Assembly (NCBI GenBank): GCA_030694985.1
Contig: JAUYTV010000036.1
Span: forward strand, 1-36,120
Direction: 5' to 3'
DNA: 36,120 nucleotides
Source of the DNA: Methanoregula sp.
GTDB taxonomy: Archaea; Halobacteriota; Methanomicrobia; Methanomicrobiales; Methanospirillaceae
How positions within the stretch are numbered: the stretch's first letter is position 1; each line of letters opens with the position of its first letter. Below the pieces are notes generated by a model. That model was not told the origin of the DNA and searched no databases. It saw only the letters and a list, made by a program, of their open reading frames with translations. The translations under genes were made by a program, and so were the position numbers. Shown piece by piece: positions 18,041-26,368 of this stretch.

Positions 18041-19486
18041 TTATTTCTTTCCCCCAAGCGATGCCATCAGTTCCCGCTTCAGCGCCTCGCGGGTTGCTGC
18101 CGCCTCTGCCCGGATCCTCTCATACTCGCGGAGCAGTTCCACAGGATCGCCCAGTTCGTCCGGCACAACATTCGGGTTCTTGATATCGAGGTTGAACCCG
18201 TTCGCGATCACCTGCTCGACCGGCACCCGCCATGCATGAACAGTCTCGGTGCGGTTCCTCCACCAGGCCTTCTCGGGCTCGAACTCCTCGATCCGGATGG
18301 GCTTTGTCTTGTTATACGATTTGACACCCTCGGGATAGGTGTGCTCGTAGTACCAGATCTCTTTTGTCGGCTTACCCTTCTCAAAGAAGAGCAGGTTCGT
18401 CTTGATGCCGGTGTACGGGGAAAAGACACCGTTCGGGAGCCTCACGATCGTATGGAGGTTGCATTCCGTCAGGAGTCGCTCCTTGATACGGCTCTTCACG
18501 CCCTCGCCAAAGAGCGTCCCGTCCGGCAGTACGATCGCTGCCCTGCCGCCATCTTTCAGGATGTGCATGATCAGAACGAGGAAGAGATCGGCGGTCTCCC
18601 GGGTCTGGTACATGGCCGGGAAGTTTCCTTCGATCCCGTCCTCTTCCATGCCGCCGAACGGAGGGTTCGTCACGATCACGTCAACCCGGTCCCGGGCCGA
18701 GTAATCCTTCAGTGGGCGGGCGAGCGTGTTGTCATGCCGGATCTGGATCGGGACATCGATGCCGTGCAGCATCATATTCGTGACGCAGAGCAGGTGGGGC
18801 ATCGGCTTCTTCTCGACCCCGTGGATCGAGCTCTGGAGCAGGTCCTCCTCCTCGATCGTCTTGACGGTCTTGCGGATATTCTCGATCGCACACGCAAGGA
18901 ACCCGCCGGTACCGCAGGCCGGGTCAAGGATCGACTCGCCGAGTTTTGGGTCCACCTGATCGACCATGAACTGCGTCACGGCCCGGGGCGTATAGTACTC
19001 CCCGGCATTGCCCGCACTCTGGAGGTCTTTTAGGATCTTCTCGTAGATCTCCCCGAACAGGTGCCGATCCTCCGTCCGGTTGAAATCGATCTCATTGATC
19101 TTGTTTGCCACCTGCCGGACCAGCGTCCCGTTCTTCATGTAGTTGTACGAATCCTCAAAGACCCGGCGCAGCAGGATCCCGGAGCCGTTCGATCCCGCTT
19201 CTGCGGGCAGTTCCTTTAAGGTGGTGAAAAGGTCGGCATCAATGAACTTCATCAGCGCATCGCCCGTGATCCCTTCTGGGTCTGCTGCCCAGTTTCGCCA
19301 CCGGAGCCGGTCCGGCATCGGTGACCGGTATCCTTTCCGGAACAGTTCGTACTCCTTCTCCTTGTCATCAAAGATCTTCAAAAACAGCATCCAGCTCAGC
19401 TGGCTGATCCGCTGGGCATCGCCATCAACACCAGCATCCTTCCGCATGATGTCCTGGATCGTCTTGATCGTAGTACCGACTGCCAT
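18041..19486 (-). CDS. hsdM: Type I restriction-modification methyltransferase subunit HsdM
   Basis: An N6-adenine DNA methyltransferase that works with HsdS to protect host sites using S-adenosylmethionine. The N-terminal HsdM_N helical domain (about 5-140) is followed by the N6_Mtase domain. Motif I DPACGTGG lies at 188-195 and the catalytic motif IV NPPF at 274-277. GEYYTPRAV and the tail region match the family. The 481-aa length is usual. It lies 29 bp downstream of hsdR and is followed within 20 bp by the AlbA_2 gene, so transcription of the whole locus probably starts before hsdR. The protein looks intact and active. Confidence 0.97.
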   Translation of the reverse strand: MAVGTTIKTIQDIMRKDAGVDGDAQRISQLSWMLFLKIFDDKEKEYELFRKGYRSPMPDRLRWRNWAADPEGITGDALMKFIDADLFTTLKELPAEAGSNGSGILLRRVFEDSYNYMKNGTLVRQVANKINEIDFNRTEDRHLFGEIYEKILKDLQSAGNAGEYYTPRAVTQFMVDQVDPKLGESILDPACGTGGFLACAIENIRKTVKTIEEEDLLQSSIHGVEKKPMPHLLCVTNMMLHGIDVPIQIRHDNTLARPLKDYSARDRVDVIVTNPPFGGMEEDGIEGNFPAMYQTRETADLFLVLIMHILKDGGRAAIVLPDGTLFGEGVKSRIKERLLTECNLHTIVRLPNGVFSPYTGIKTNLLFFEKGKPTKEIWYYEHTYPEGVKSYNKTKPIRIEEFEPEKAWWRNRTETVHAWRVPVEQVIANGFNLDIKNPNVVPDELGDPVELLREYERIRAEAAATREALKRELMASLGGKK

Positions 19487-19515
19487 AAAAAAACCAGTTC
19501 CTTACCCGTGCCGTT

Positions 19516-21822
19516 TTAGCACTCCGCTGTATAGAGACACTGCTCAAGCCGACGTATTGCTGTCATATAATTGGCGCTCCCGCCAAAAATAGTGTTCACA
19601 ATTTCGAGCGGTGTGCCAAACGTGGTGAACGGGTCCACCCGCAGCACTTCCATGCTCTCGATATCAGTAATGCCGCCATCGGAATATTTCGACAGGAGAG
19701 CATCGAGCACCTTTTTCGCCTGCTCGCCGTACTTCGTAAAGTAATTCGCCTTTCTGACCTTTGCCGCCCGCTCTTTGCGAGACATCGGTGGCTGACCGAA
19801 GACCACATGGCAGATCAGGTCGAAGGGATCATAATCTTTCCCCACCTGCTCCTGAAGTGCTTCAAAGAGAACGCCCTGCTCCTCCAGTTCCTCTAAGATC
19901 GCCGTCTTCTGATCTGCCTTCGACCACGAATTCAGGAATGCGTCGAGCGTAGCATACTGCCGGATCACGTTCTTCTTTGTGTAGTCTTCCAGCGACTCGG
20001 TGATCAGCTTCCCGTCCGCAGCAATGTACTGGACCCGCTCAGCAACAACGGAGACCGGTACATCGTTTACCACGTACCGCCTTCTGCCGGAAGGTTCCAC
20101 GGGTTTTGCCTCGGGAGGAGCGATTGGGTCGGTCGGGTCATACAGGCTCCCGTCCAGCGGCTCGCCGTCAAAGTCCGGGTCGGCGAAGAGCTCGCTCACC
20201 TTCCGGAAGTCCATGATCGTAAAGAAGAACTTGTTGTAATCCTCGTTGATCCGGGTCCCGCGCCCGATGATCTGCTTGAACTCGGACATCGACTCAATCC
20301 TTTTATCGATCACGATCAGCTTGCAGGTCTGGGCATCCACTCCGGTCCCCATCATCTTTGAAGTGGTCGCAATCACCGGGTACTTTGAATCCGGTATAAT
20401 GAAATTGTCCAGCTCTGCCTTTCCCTCAGGGCTGTCACCCGTAATGCGGACAATGTACCGGTTGCTCTCCTTCACCAGATCCGCGTTCTCGTTCACAAGA
20501 TACTGCCGCATCCGTTCGGCATGATCGATATTCTCGCAAAAGACGATCGTCTTGTCATAGCGTCCGGTATTTTTTAAGAAATCCGAGATTTTCCTTGCAA
20601 CCAGTTGCGTCCGCTGCTCTATCACAAGGCTCCGGTCGAAATCCTTCTGGTTATAGATCCGATCCTCGATCACTTCCCCGTATTTGTCCGTCTGCCCACG
20701 GGTCGGCCGCCAACCCTGTAAATCCTTGTCCAGATCGATCCGGTACACACGGTACGGAGCAAGGAACCCGTCTTCGATCCCCTGCTTCAGTGAATACACG
20801 TACACCGGCTCACCGAAATAGTGCACATTCGAGACGTACTTTGTCTCCTTTGGAGTCGCCGTCAGGCCGATGTGGGTCGCTGTCCTGAAGTAATCAAGGA
20901 TCTCCCGCCATAGTGCATCATCCGCAGCACTCCCCCGGTGGCATTCGTCAACAATGATCAGGTCGAAAAAGTCAGGAGAGAACTGCCGGTAGATGTTCTT
21001 ATCCTCCTCATTGCCGGACACGGCTTGGTAGAGCGATAGATAGATCTCGTAACTCTTGTCCACCTGCCGGTTCTTGATCTTCGTCATTGCCGACCCAAAA
21101 GGCTTGAAATCATTGGTCAGGGTCTGGTCAACCAGAATATTCCGGTCAGCTAGGAACAGGATACGCTTCTTGGTACCGGATTTCCAGAGCCGCCAGATGA
21201 TCTGGAATGCTGTATAGGTCTTGCCGGTCCCGGTTGCCATGACGAGCAGGATCCGGTCCTTCCCGTTTGCAATTGCTTCAACTGTCCGGTTGATCGCGTT
21301 CAGCTGGTAATACCGGGGCATCTTCCGGACATCATCGATATAGTAACTCTGCGTGACAATGCGCTCTTTGGTATCATCCAGACCTTTCCATTTCCGGTAC
21401 CGGGTCCAGAGATCCACCGGTCGGGGAAATTCCGTAAGGGAGAGCTCACGTTCCATGGGTTCATAATTGCCGGACCGATCGTGCAGTAAAAACCCGTCCC
21501 CATTGGAACTGAACACAAACGGGATGTCCATCATTTCCGCATAGGCAAGTGCCTGTTGCATCCCGGCACCCACGATGTGATTATTGTCCTTGGCTTCGAT
21601 GACAGCAATCGGAAGATTGGGTTTATAGTAGAGGATATAGTCAGCCCGTCGCGGTTTGGCCCGGCTTACTGCGTTACCCTTGACGAGCACCCGGCCATTC
21701 GTGACATTTACCTCTTCCCGGATCTGGTGATGATGATCCCAGCCCGAGAGGGTTAATGCGGGAGTAATGTATTTGGTGCAGATGTCCCGCTCACTTAACT
21801 TCTTCTTATCCGATGTGTCCAT
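19516..21822 (-). CDS. hsdR: Type I restriction enzyme endonuclease/translocase subunit HsdR
   Basis: HsdR translocates and cuts unmodified DNA with ATP. The N-terminal nuclease domain has D61 and the E76-A-K78 pair (PIAVIEAKDNN). Motor motifs follow: Walker A ATGTGKT at 196-202, the DEAD-like box DECH at 292-295, TATP, and a late GRGTR motif (IIGRGTRINED). The C-terminal ~170 residues resemble the EcoEI-type HsdR C-terminal domain. At 768 aa it fits the shorter EcoEI-like group rather than the ~1,000-aa EcoKI-like one. It is first in the operon, with a TATA-like box about 45 bp upstream. All key residues are present, so the system is probably functional. Confidence 0.96.
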   Translation of the reverse strand: MDTSDKKKLSERDICTKYITPALTLSGWDHHHQIREEVNVTNGRVLVKGNAVSRAKPRRADYILYYKPNLPIAVIEAKDNNHIVGAGMQQALAYAEMMDIPFVFSSNGDGFLLHDRSGNYEPMERELSLTEFPRPVDLWTRYRKWKGLDDTKERIVTQSYYIDDVRKMPRYYQLNAINRTVEAIANGKDRILLVMATGTGKTYTAFQIIWRLWKSGTKKRILFLADRNILVDQTLTNDFKPFGSAMTKIKNRQVDKSYEIYLSLYQAVSGNEEDKNIYRQFSPDFFDLIIVDECHRGSAADDALWREILDYFRTATHIGLTATPKETKYVSNVHYFGEPVYVYSLKQGIEDGFLAPYRVYRIDLDKDLQGWRPTRGQTDKYGEVIEDRIYNQKDFDRSLVIEQRTQLVARKISDFLKNTGRYDKTIVFCENIDHAERMRQYLVNENADLVKESNRYIVRITGDSPEGKAELDNFIIPDSKYPVIATTSKMMGTGVDAQTCKLIVIDKRIESMSEFKQIIGRGTRINEDYNKFFFTIMDFRKVSELFADPDFDGEPLDGSLYDPTDPIAPPEAKPVEPSGRRRYVVNDVPVSVVAERVQYIAADGKLITESLEDYTKKNVIRQYATLDAFLNSWSKADQKTAILEELEEQGVLFEALQEQVGKDYDPFDLICHVVFGQPPMSRKERAAKVRKANYFTKYGEQAKKVLDALLSKYSDGGITDIESMEVLRVDPFTTFGTPLEIVNTIFGGSANYMTAIRRLEQCLYTAEC

Positions 21823-21861
21823 TCCGTCATTCTCTTTATCGTTTACAATCCGCTAATACCT

Positions 21862-21900
21862 TTCTATATATATGGATGTGATAAATTGCATCACCCGGCC
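21862..21900 (-). promoter_or_regulatory. Likely promoter/operator of the RM operon
   Basis: CTATATATATGG at about 21864-21875 reads as a TATA box on the minus strand, about 45 bp before the hsdR ATG. Just beyond it, GTGAT (21878-21882) and ATCAC (21890-21894) form an inverted repeat with a 7-bp spacer, a possible regulator site at the BRE/TATA boundary. Confidence 0.45.
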
Positions 21901-21905
21901 AAACG

Positions 21906-22176
21906 CCCCCCGGTTCCCAAAAACCCCCGCTGCATAGGTTACCTAACCCGACCTCCAGATCCCCTCTCCAAACAGCTCCAAATAGGCCGGTTTTATCCTG
22001 CGCAAAATCTCCGGAATCCCGTATAAAGCCCAGAACAGGAATTTTTGAAAAAACACCCCCAAAAACCTGCTGAACAGGCCGGTCGCGAAGTAAAGGATCA
22101 GGGCAATCGGGGGCTGAAATAGACCCTGATGGCCATTTTCGGGGTTATGAGTGTGACCATGTCACCTCAGGTGATC
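21906..22176 (+). repeat. Dispersed repeat family B, full copy 1
   Basis: A 271-bp segment closely matched by 30441-30711 (also exactly 271 bp) and by the window's right end. It starts CCCCCCGGTTCCC and ends with two overlapping palindromes: GTGAC-CAT-GTCAC (22153-22165) and TCACCT-C-AGGTGA (22162-22174). No convincing coding frame was seen. It could be a non-autonomous mobile element or a structured intergenic repeat. Confidence 0.85.
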
Positions 22177-22279
22177 AGGTATCTGATAGAATGTACTCCC
22201 GGAATTGAGAGAGGTAAAGTTGGGATCCAAAACAGCCCTCCGGTTCCCAAAGTTCCCGGGACGCGATCGGAAACACAAT

Positions 22280-22342
22280 TGTTCATAGATCACAAACATT
22301 TTGTTCATAGACCGTGAACATATTGTTCAGGAACCATGAACG
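22280..22342 (+). promoter_or_regulatory. Operator array of the HEPN/MNT module (22-bp period)
   Basis: TGTTCA occurs at 22280, 22302 and 22324, exactly 22 bp apart. Its inverse TGAACA lies at 22315, with degenerate inverses at 22293 (CAAACA) and 22337 (TGAACG, overlapping the start codon). TGAACA-TAT-TGTTCA (22315-22329) is a perfect palindrome ending six bases before the ATG. The spacing places all sites on one face of the helix. I infer autoregulation, perhaps by the winged helix of the downstream protein. Confidence 0.7.
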
Positions 22343-22896
22343 AACAACTTCATGATCTCTCAGCGCTCTTCCGGACTGCGGAACGCATAACACTGCTTCA
22401 TGCCGCCCTCACCGTACCCACCTGCACCGTGCAGCAGATCACAACAAAGACCGGATTGTCAAAAGGACTCGTGTCCCCGTATCTTGCCTTGCTCGAACGT
22501 GAAGGGATACTGCAAAGGAAAGACCTCACGTACCATCTGAAGTTTTCCCCGCTGACCGTTGCGATAAAACGTCTCCTGAATATTGATAGGATCACCGCAG
22601 TGGGCAAAAAACCGGTATGGGCTTCCGGCATCGGCCTGTACGGGAGCTGGGCTGAAGGGACAAACACGGAAGAAAGCGATATCGATCTCTGGGTTTATGT
22701 CAACACCCTGCCAGCCGGCATTATGGTTGCAGAGCTGGAGCGGGATATCTCGCGTGCCCTTTCCGCTGAAGTCCATGTCCTGGTCCTCACCCGGGAGAAG
22801 ATCGCCGGTATGAAAGATTCTGATGACCCATTTTACCGGTCGTTTGTGAGACAAGCGATAACACTCGAAGGTGATTCACCTGACACGACTTACTGA
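22336..22896 (+). CDS. MNT-type nucleotidyltransferase with N-terminal winged helix (antitoxin of HEPN/MNT)
   Basis: 186 aa, cytoplasmic. Residues about 12-72 form a winged helix (TVQQITTKTGLSKGLVSPYL). The minimal nucleotidyltransferase domain begins near 97 with LYGSWAEGTNTEESDIDL; G103-S104 and the metal ligands D115 and D117 are present. The usual third acidic residue seems to be replaced by His147 (AEVHVLVL). In characterised HEPN/MNT pairs the MNT antitoxin AMPylates the HEPN RNase toxin; here the same is inferred from family and gene order. The gene overlaps the HEPN gene by 26 bp. The operator array ends in its start codon, which suggests autorepression by its own HTH. Confidence 0.85.
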   Translation: MNEQLHDLSALFRTAERITLLHAALTVPTCTVQQITTKTGLSKGLVSPYLALLEREGILQRKDLTYHLKFSPLTVAIKRLLNIDRITAVGKKPVWASGIGLYGSWAEGTNTEESDIDLWVYVNTLPAGIMVAELERDISRALSAEVHVLVLTREKIAGMKDSDDPFYRSFVRQAITLEGDSPDTTY

Positions 22897-23314
22897 ATGT
22901 TATGAACGCGGACTCCTGCGAAAGGTTGCTCCATCAAACGACAAGGCGATGCAGTCACTAGCGCAGGCCCGGGAGTGGGTGACTGAGGCCGGGTATGACT
23001 GTGATGCAGATGCGCTCCGGTCAGCGCTCATGGCAGCCTATATGGGATATTTCCATGCTGCCCGGGCGGTTTTATACCGTGACGGGATCCGGGAAAAAAG
23101 TCATTATTGTATCGGGGTGTATCTCGAATCCTACCGGGAACGGGGATTATTGGAAGATGAATGGGTACTCCAATTCGATCACATGAGGGGACTGCGGCAT
23201 GATGATCAGTACAGCCTGGATGCCCGCCCGACCATTCAGGAAGTCCGGCAATCTGTTGTGGAGGCCGGGAAATTTATCGAACGTATGGAACTGCTGGTGA
23301 ATGGTCTGCGATAA
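22871..23314 (+). CDS. HEPN-domain protein (putative RNase toxin)
   Basis: 147 aa, all-helical. The HEPN pattern is visible: AYMGYFHAARAVLYRDGIREKSH at 56-78 in two helices (quoted loosely in parts), and a catalytic-type R-x-x-R-H-D-D-Q-Y at 106-114 where HEPN RNases carry their R...H motif. It resembles the UPF0332 branch (RxxRHDADY-like). It begins with GTG inside the MNT gene, 26 bp before that gene's stop, with GAAG immediately upstream, so translation is probably coupled. HEPN toxins cleave RNA and are neutralised by their MNT partner; that mode of action is inferred here. Confidence 0.85.
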   Translation: MIHLTRLTECYERGLLRKVAPSNDKAMQSLAQAREWVTEAGYDCDADALRSALMAAYMGYFHAARAVLYRDGIREKSHYCIGVYLESYRERGLLEDEWVLQFDHMRGLRHDDQYSLDARPTIQEVRQSVVEAGKFIERMELLVNGLR

Positions 23315-23371
23315 TTCTTTCCGTTTTTATCTGCTCCCTTCGCGAAAATCCCTTGCCCTCCTGACAATAGA

Positions 23372-23540
23372 TCACTCTCCCAAACGCTCCGGTACACGCC
23401 CGGTCCGGTGCCCGTTCCTGTTCCGGACAATTGTCAAACGCCATGCGATGACCGGTTCAAGGCTGGGCCGTTACGCGGAGATCGGCCAGCCCCCGGGTTC
23501 CGGAGGGGACAAAAGTGGGGCCCGGGCCTTCCGATACCGC
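23372..23540 (+). repeat. Dispersed repeat family A, copy 1
   Basis: Begins TCACTCTCCCAAACGCTCCGG and contains the family core TTGTCAAACG.CATGCGATG, GGCTGGGCCGTTACGCG and GGCCAGCCCCCGGG. The arms AACGGC/GCCGTT and GGCTGG/CCAGCC can fold into nested hairpins. It is directly followed by copy 2, with a tandem period of about 170 bp. In this copy the first arm is mutated to AACGCC. Confidence 0.85.
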
Positions 23541-23692
23541 TCACTCTTCCAACGCTTCGTTACATGCCCGGTCCGGTGCCTTGTGTATCGCTCAATTGTC
23601 AAACGGCATGCGATCACCGGCTCAAGGCTGGGCCGTTACGCGAGGACTGGCCAGCCCCCGGGTTCCTGAGGGGATGGGTGGGGCCCAAGCCT
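23541..23692 (+). repeat. Dispersed repeat family A, copy 2
   Basis: In tandem with copy 1 and in the same orientation. It has an intact AACGGC...GCCGTT pair and GGCTGG...CCAGCC. It fills most of the gap between the HEPN toxin and the VapBC-type module. Confidence 0.85.
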
Positions 23693-23770
23693 TACGAAGC
23701 ACTACTGCATCCGAAGAGAGAGAAGCAGATATACCAGAGCAGTAATATATGAAATACAAAAGGAGCGAAC

Positions 23771-23953
23771 ATGCCGGTTACAGTCGAAGGAAAAATGGTT
23801 GACGGGCGCACGATCATCCTCGATCACCCGCTGGCAAACGGTCAGAACGAAGTCCTCGTACGGTTGAAAAAGAAGACCGACCGGACCAAGATCCCCGTTC
23901 CGGAACAATTCGCTATGATGATCGCAGAAACCAATATCGAAGAGCTTTATTGA
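23771..23953 (+). CDS. Short putative antitoxin of a PIN-toxin module
   Basis: 60 aa with a strong AGGAG site 10 nt before the ATG. Residues 1-35 suggest a beta-rich domain (VEGKMVDGRTIILDHPL, EVLVRLKKK), the layout of short AF2212/DUF104-like archaeal antitoxins rather than a classic DNA-binding VapB. The acidic C-terminal tail (AETNIEELY) would be the toxin-binding part. Its stop overlaps the toxin start (TGATG), a standard TA arrangement. Assignment as antitoxin rests mainly on gene order and size; I cannot name the exact family. Confidence 0.75.
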   Translation: MPVTVEGKMVDGRTIILDHPLANGQNEVLVRLKKKTDRTKIPVPEQFAMMIAETNIEELY

Positions 23954-24444
23954 TGAAAATCTCCAGCCTTCAGGACTGCTCGGTATTCATCGACACGAAT
24001 ATTCTCATCTATGCATTCACCTCCACTCGGTTCACTCCAGCCTGTGAAGAGCTTCTCGAAAAGGTACGGAATGGTGTGGTGAAGGGCCATATCAACAGCA
24101 CCGTCATTGATGAGTTCTTCCACAAAGTCCTGCTCATGCAGGTATATACCGAAAAAGGCATGCAGCCGAAAGAAGCGATTGCATTCCTGAAGCAGAACCC
24201 GGAACGGATAGCGGATTTCTCTCTCCCGTTCGATGTAACCCGGGAAGTGCTCCACGATTATGGGATGAACGTCCTTGATACTGCTCCACTTATGGATGAT
24301 ACCCTCGGTCTCTCACGGAAGTACGGTCTCCTCTTCTCCGATGCTCTCCATGCAGCAAGCTGCATGCATTATACTCTTGATCATCTTATCACAAACGATC
24401 GTGATTTTTCCCGGGTCGATTGTCTCTCAGTGATTGCACCGTAA
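23953..24444 (+). CDS. PIN-domain ribonuclease toxin, VapC-type
   Basis: 163 aa from the ATG at 23953; a TTG one codon earlier is less likely. The PIN acidic residues are in place: D14 in VFIDTNILIY, E54 in TVIDEFFHK, D130 in FSDALHAAS, and D149 in LITNDRDF. PIN toxins are Mg-dependent RNases, often cutting tRNA or rRNA; the target here is unknown. The start overlaps the antitoxin stop by one base, so translation is coupled. The length is slightly above the ~130-140 aa of typical VapC, the extra lying in the middle helices. Confidence 0.9.
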   Translation: MKISSLQDCSVFIDTNILIYAFTSTRFTPACEELLEKVRNGVVKGHINSTVIDEFFHKVLLMQVYTEKGMQPKEAIAFLKQNPERIADFSLPFDVTREVLHDYGMNVLDTAPLMDDTLGLSRKYGLLFSDALHAASCMHYTLDHLITNDRDFSRVDCLSVIAP

Positions 24445-24496
24445 CTGGTGATCCAGCCCCAGACATCATTATAACCGGGAAAATGGCATTTCGTCT

Positions 24497-24740
24497 GGTT
24501 CCGGAGTAGCTACGCTCATTCCTGTACCGCTCATTCTCCCAAAACGCTCCGGTACCTGCCCGGTCCGGTGCCCGTTCATGTTCCGGGCAATTGCCAAACG
24601 GCATGCGATCGCCGGCTCAAGGCTGGGCCGTTACGTGAGAGAGGCCAGCCCCCGGGTTTCGGAGGGGGCGGGTGGGGCCCGGGCCTTCCGGTTCCGGAGT
24701 AGCTGAGCTTTTTCCGGTACCGATCACTCTCCCAAAAGCC
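24497..24740 (+). repeat. Dispersed repeat family A, copy 3 (longest)
   Basis: This copy shows the family boundaries. GGTTCCGGAGTAGCT occurs at its start and again near its end (about 24690), each followed by a CCGGTACCG-like and CTCTCCCAAAA-like block. The unit therefore behaves like about 195 bp of a tandem array that has opened into the next unit. It lies between the PIN toxin gene and family C copy 1. Confidence 0.8.
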
Positions 24741-24798
24741 CCCACTCCGCGAATTTTCCCGAGCCCCAAAAATGCCGGCACCAGCCAGACTATTTAGT

Positions 24799-24902
24799 GC
24801 GTCACTTGCGTCACTATGTACCCTTTTTCCGGGATCTCTTACGAGAAAATTGTACATAAAAAAAGATCCCGGAAATGGCATGCAATGTGACGCAAGTGAC
24901 GC
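24799..24902. repeat. Nested palindromic element family C, copy 1
   Basis: Outer arms GCGTCACTTGCGTCAC (24799-24814) and GTGACGCAAGTGACGC (24887-24902) are perfect 16-bp inverted repeats. Each arm is itself a 9-bp doublet (GTGACGCAA twice). Inner arms TTTCCGGGATCT (24826-24837) and AGATCCCGGAAA (24864-24875) are also perfect. The loop includes CTTACGAGAAAATTGTAC, shared by all copies. Confidence 0.9.
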
Positions 24903-24967
24903 AAAAAATTCCATGAACCTGGACGGAATATAAAACCGGTTCTGCATGGGTAACGTGCCGGACGTGC

Positions 24968-25123
24968 CGGTAACTGCCCGGTCCGCTGCCCGTTCATGTA
25001 CCGACAATTGTCAAACGGCATGCGATCACTGGTTCAAGGCTGGGCCGTTACGCGAGGACCGGCCAGCCCACGGGTTTCGGTGGTACGGGGGGGGGCCGGG
25101 CCTTCCGGTTCCGGAGGAGCCCC
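24968..25123 (+). repeat. Dispersed repeat family A, copy 4
   Basis: Same orientation as the other copies, with core TTGTCAAACGGCATGCGATC and GGCTGGGCCGTTACGCG. It ends directly against the stop codon of the KilA-N gene, so it may provide that gene's 3' end structure. Confidence 0.8.
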
Positions 25124-25124
25124 G

Positions 25125-25940
25125 CTACACTCCACCAATCTTCCGGATACCTGCATCTTCCGTCAGCAGTTTCATCTGGTGAATCGCGATCTTGTTCAGC
25201 TTCACCAGCCGTTCCTGCTGGGAAATATTCTCATTGATAAAAAGGGCATTGAGGTTTTCAAGGTTGGAGAGACATACGAGCTGCGAGATGTCGGCATAAT
25301 CCCGGATATTTCCGGTCTTGTCAGCGTTTGCCTCCCGCCACTCTTTTGCGGTGACGCTGAATAGTGCCATGTTCAGCACATCCGCTTCGGATGCGTAAAT
25401 CGTGGTAATCTGTTGTCGGGTCAGTTCAGCCGGTATCAGGTTCTCTTTTATTGCATCCGTATGGATCCGGTAATTGATCTTTGCCAGATTCCGCCGGATA
25501 TCCCAGCCAAGCTGTTTACGCTCTTCATCCTTGAGCCGCTGGAATTCCTTGATGAGATAGAGTTTGAATTCTACTGAGATCCAGGACGCGAATTCATACG
25601 CAATGTCCTTGTGGGCGTATGTACCGCCATACCGCCCCGGTTTAGAGATAAGGCCAATAGCCGAAGTTTTTTCAATCCACTGCTTGGGAGTAAGGGTAAA
25701 ACTGTTGAGCCCGGCAAGTTTTCTAAACCCGTCGAATTCCACGGGTTTAAAATCCGGATTGTTGAGTCGCTCCCAGATTCCCAGGAATTCTATCGTATTA
25801 CGATTCCGGATCCAGTTCCGGATCAAATCATCGGTATTATCCGGATCCTTGTATCGTGCAATATCAGTAATGCAGATATAATCCTCATCATTCAGTGTAT
25901 AAATGGAAATTTCGTTATCCAGCACATGGATTTTTGTCAC
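25125..25940 (-). CDS. KilA-N domain protein
   Basis: 271 aa. The N-terminal KilA-N-like DNA-binding domain spans about 1-125: YICITDIARY, then IRNWIRNRNTIEFLGIWE, WIEKTSAIGL and GGTYAHKDIAYEFASWIS. The C-terminal ~140 residues are helical with no motif I can name. KilA-N proteins occur in phages, viruses and RM/defence loci; their exact role is usually unknown. The start is GTG with a GGGGAG site upstream, and I see no better in-frame ATG. It stands alone, flanked by repeats of families A and C. Confidence 0.88.
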   Translation of the reverse strand: MTKIHVLDNEISIYTLNDEDYICITDIARYKDPDNTDDLIRNWIRNRNTIEFLGIWERLNNPDFKPVEFDGFRKLAGLNSFTLTPKQWIEKTSAIGLISKPGRYGGTYAHKDIAYEFASWISVEFKLYLIKEFQRLKDEERKQLGWDIRRNLAKINYRIHTDAIKENLIPAELTRQQITTIYASEADVLNMALFSVTAKEWREANADKTGNIRDYADISQLVCLSNLENLNALFINENISQQERLVKLNKIAIHQMKLLTEDAGIRKIGGV

Positions 25941-26038
25941 TATTGCTCCCCAGATTAATTACCGGTTATTCTGGGGATAAAGACCCGGGTGCAGAGAGTG
26001 AAAGTGAATCTGTTCTGTATCACATCCAATCAATAAAT

Positions 26039-26142
26039 CCGGGCAAAAGGACAAAAAGTACCTGTTTTCCAGGATCTCTTACGAGAAAATTGTACAAAAA
26101 AAAAGATCCCGGAAATGACCCTCAATGTGCCCTAGTGCCCTA
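26039..26142. repeat. Nested palindromic element family C, copy 3 (divergent arms)
   Basis: The core CTTACGAGAAAATTGTAC and right inner arm AGATCCCGGAAA are conserved; the left inner arm carries one change (TTTCCAGGATCT). The right outer arm is a different doublet, GTGCCCTA twice (26127-26142), at the same 11-nt distance from the inner arm as in copy 1. The left outer position (26039-26054) matches its complement at about 10 of 16 bases, so this palindrome is decayed. Confidence 0.7.
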
Positions 26143-26160
26143 CATTTATCCGGTATCCTC

Positions 26161-26335
26161 CATTTCCGGAGGAGCTGATACCTTTCCGGTACCGCTCACT
26201 TTTCCAAACGCTCCGGTAAATACAAGTCCCGGTGCCCATTCATGTACCAGGCAATTATCAAACGGCATGCGAGACCCGGCCACCCCCCGGGCCACAGCGG
26301 GGATGGGCGGGGCGTGCCTAGTAGCTCAGCTCTCG
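26161..26335 (+). repeat. Dispersed repeat family A, copy 5 (internally deleted)
   Basis: Keeps the left part (TTTCCGGTACCGCTCACT, CCGGTGCCC) and TCAAACGGCATGCGA, but the GGCTGGGCCGTTACGCG hairpin is missing, consistent with a deletion. It follows family C copy 3 by about 18 bp. Confidence 0.7.
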
Positions 26336-26368
26336 GGTTTATGGCAAAGCAAATTCCTGCATCGTCAC

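Noticed and set aside
21895-22260. A small RNA gene or riboswitch in the hsdR-MNT gap
   Set aside because: The sequence is accounted for by family B, with copies elsewhere next to unrelated genes. No known riboswitch core was seen.
23301-23752. Open frames inside family A copies 1 and 2
   Set aside because: They read through tandem repeat DNA in several frames, and the same peptides reappear at other repeat copies.
24799-24902. Family C element as a simple transcription terminator
   Set aside because: Nested arms, doublet structure and no T-run after the stem do not fit. Archaeal termination depends mainly on T-tracts.
24576-25364. Open frames over A and C repeats near the KilA-N gene
   Set aside because: They consist of repeat sequence, with no ribosome site and no recognisable domain.
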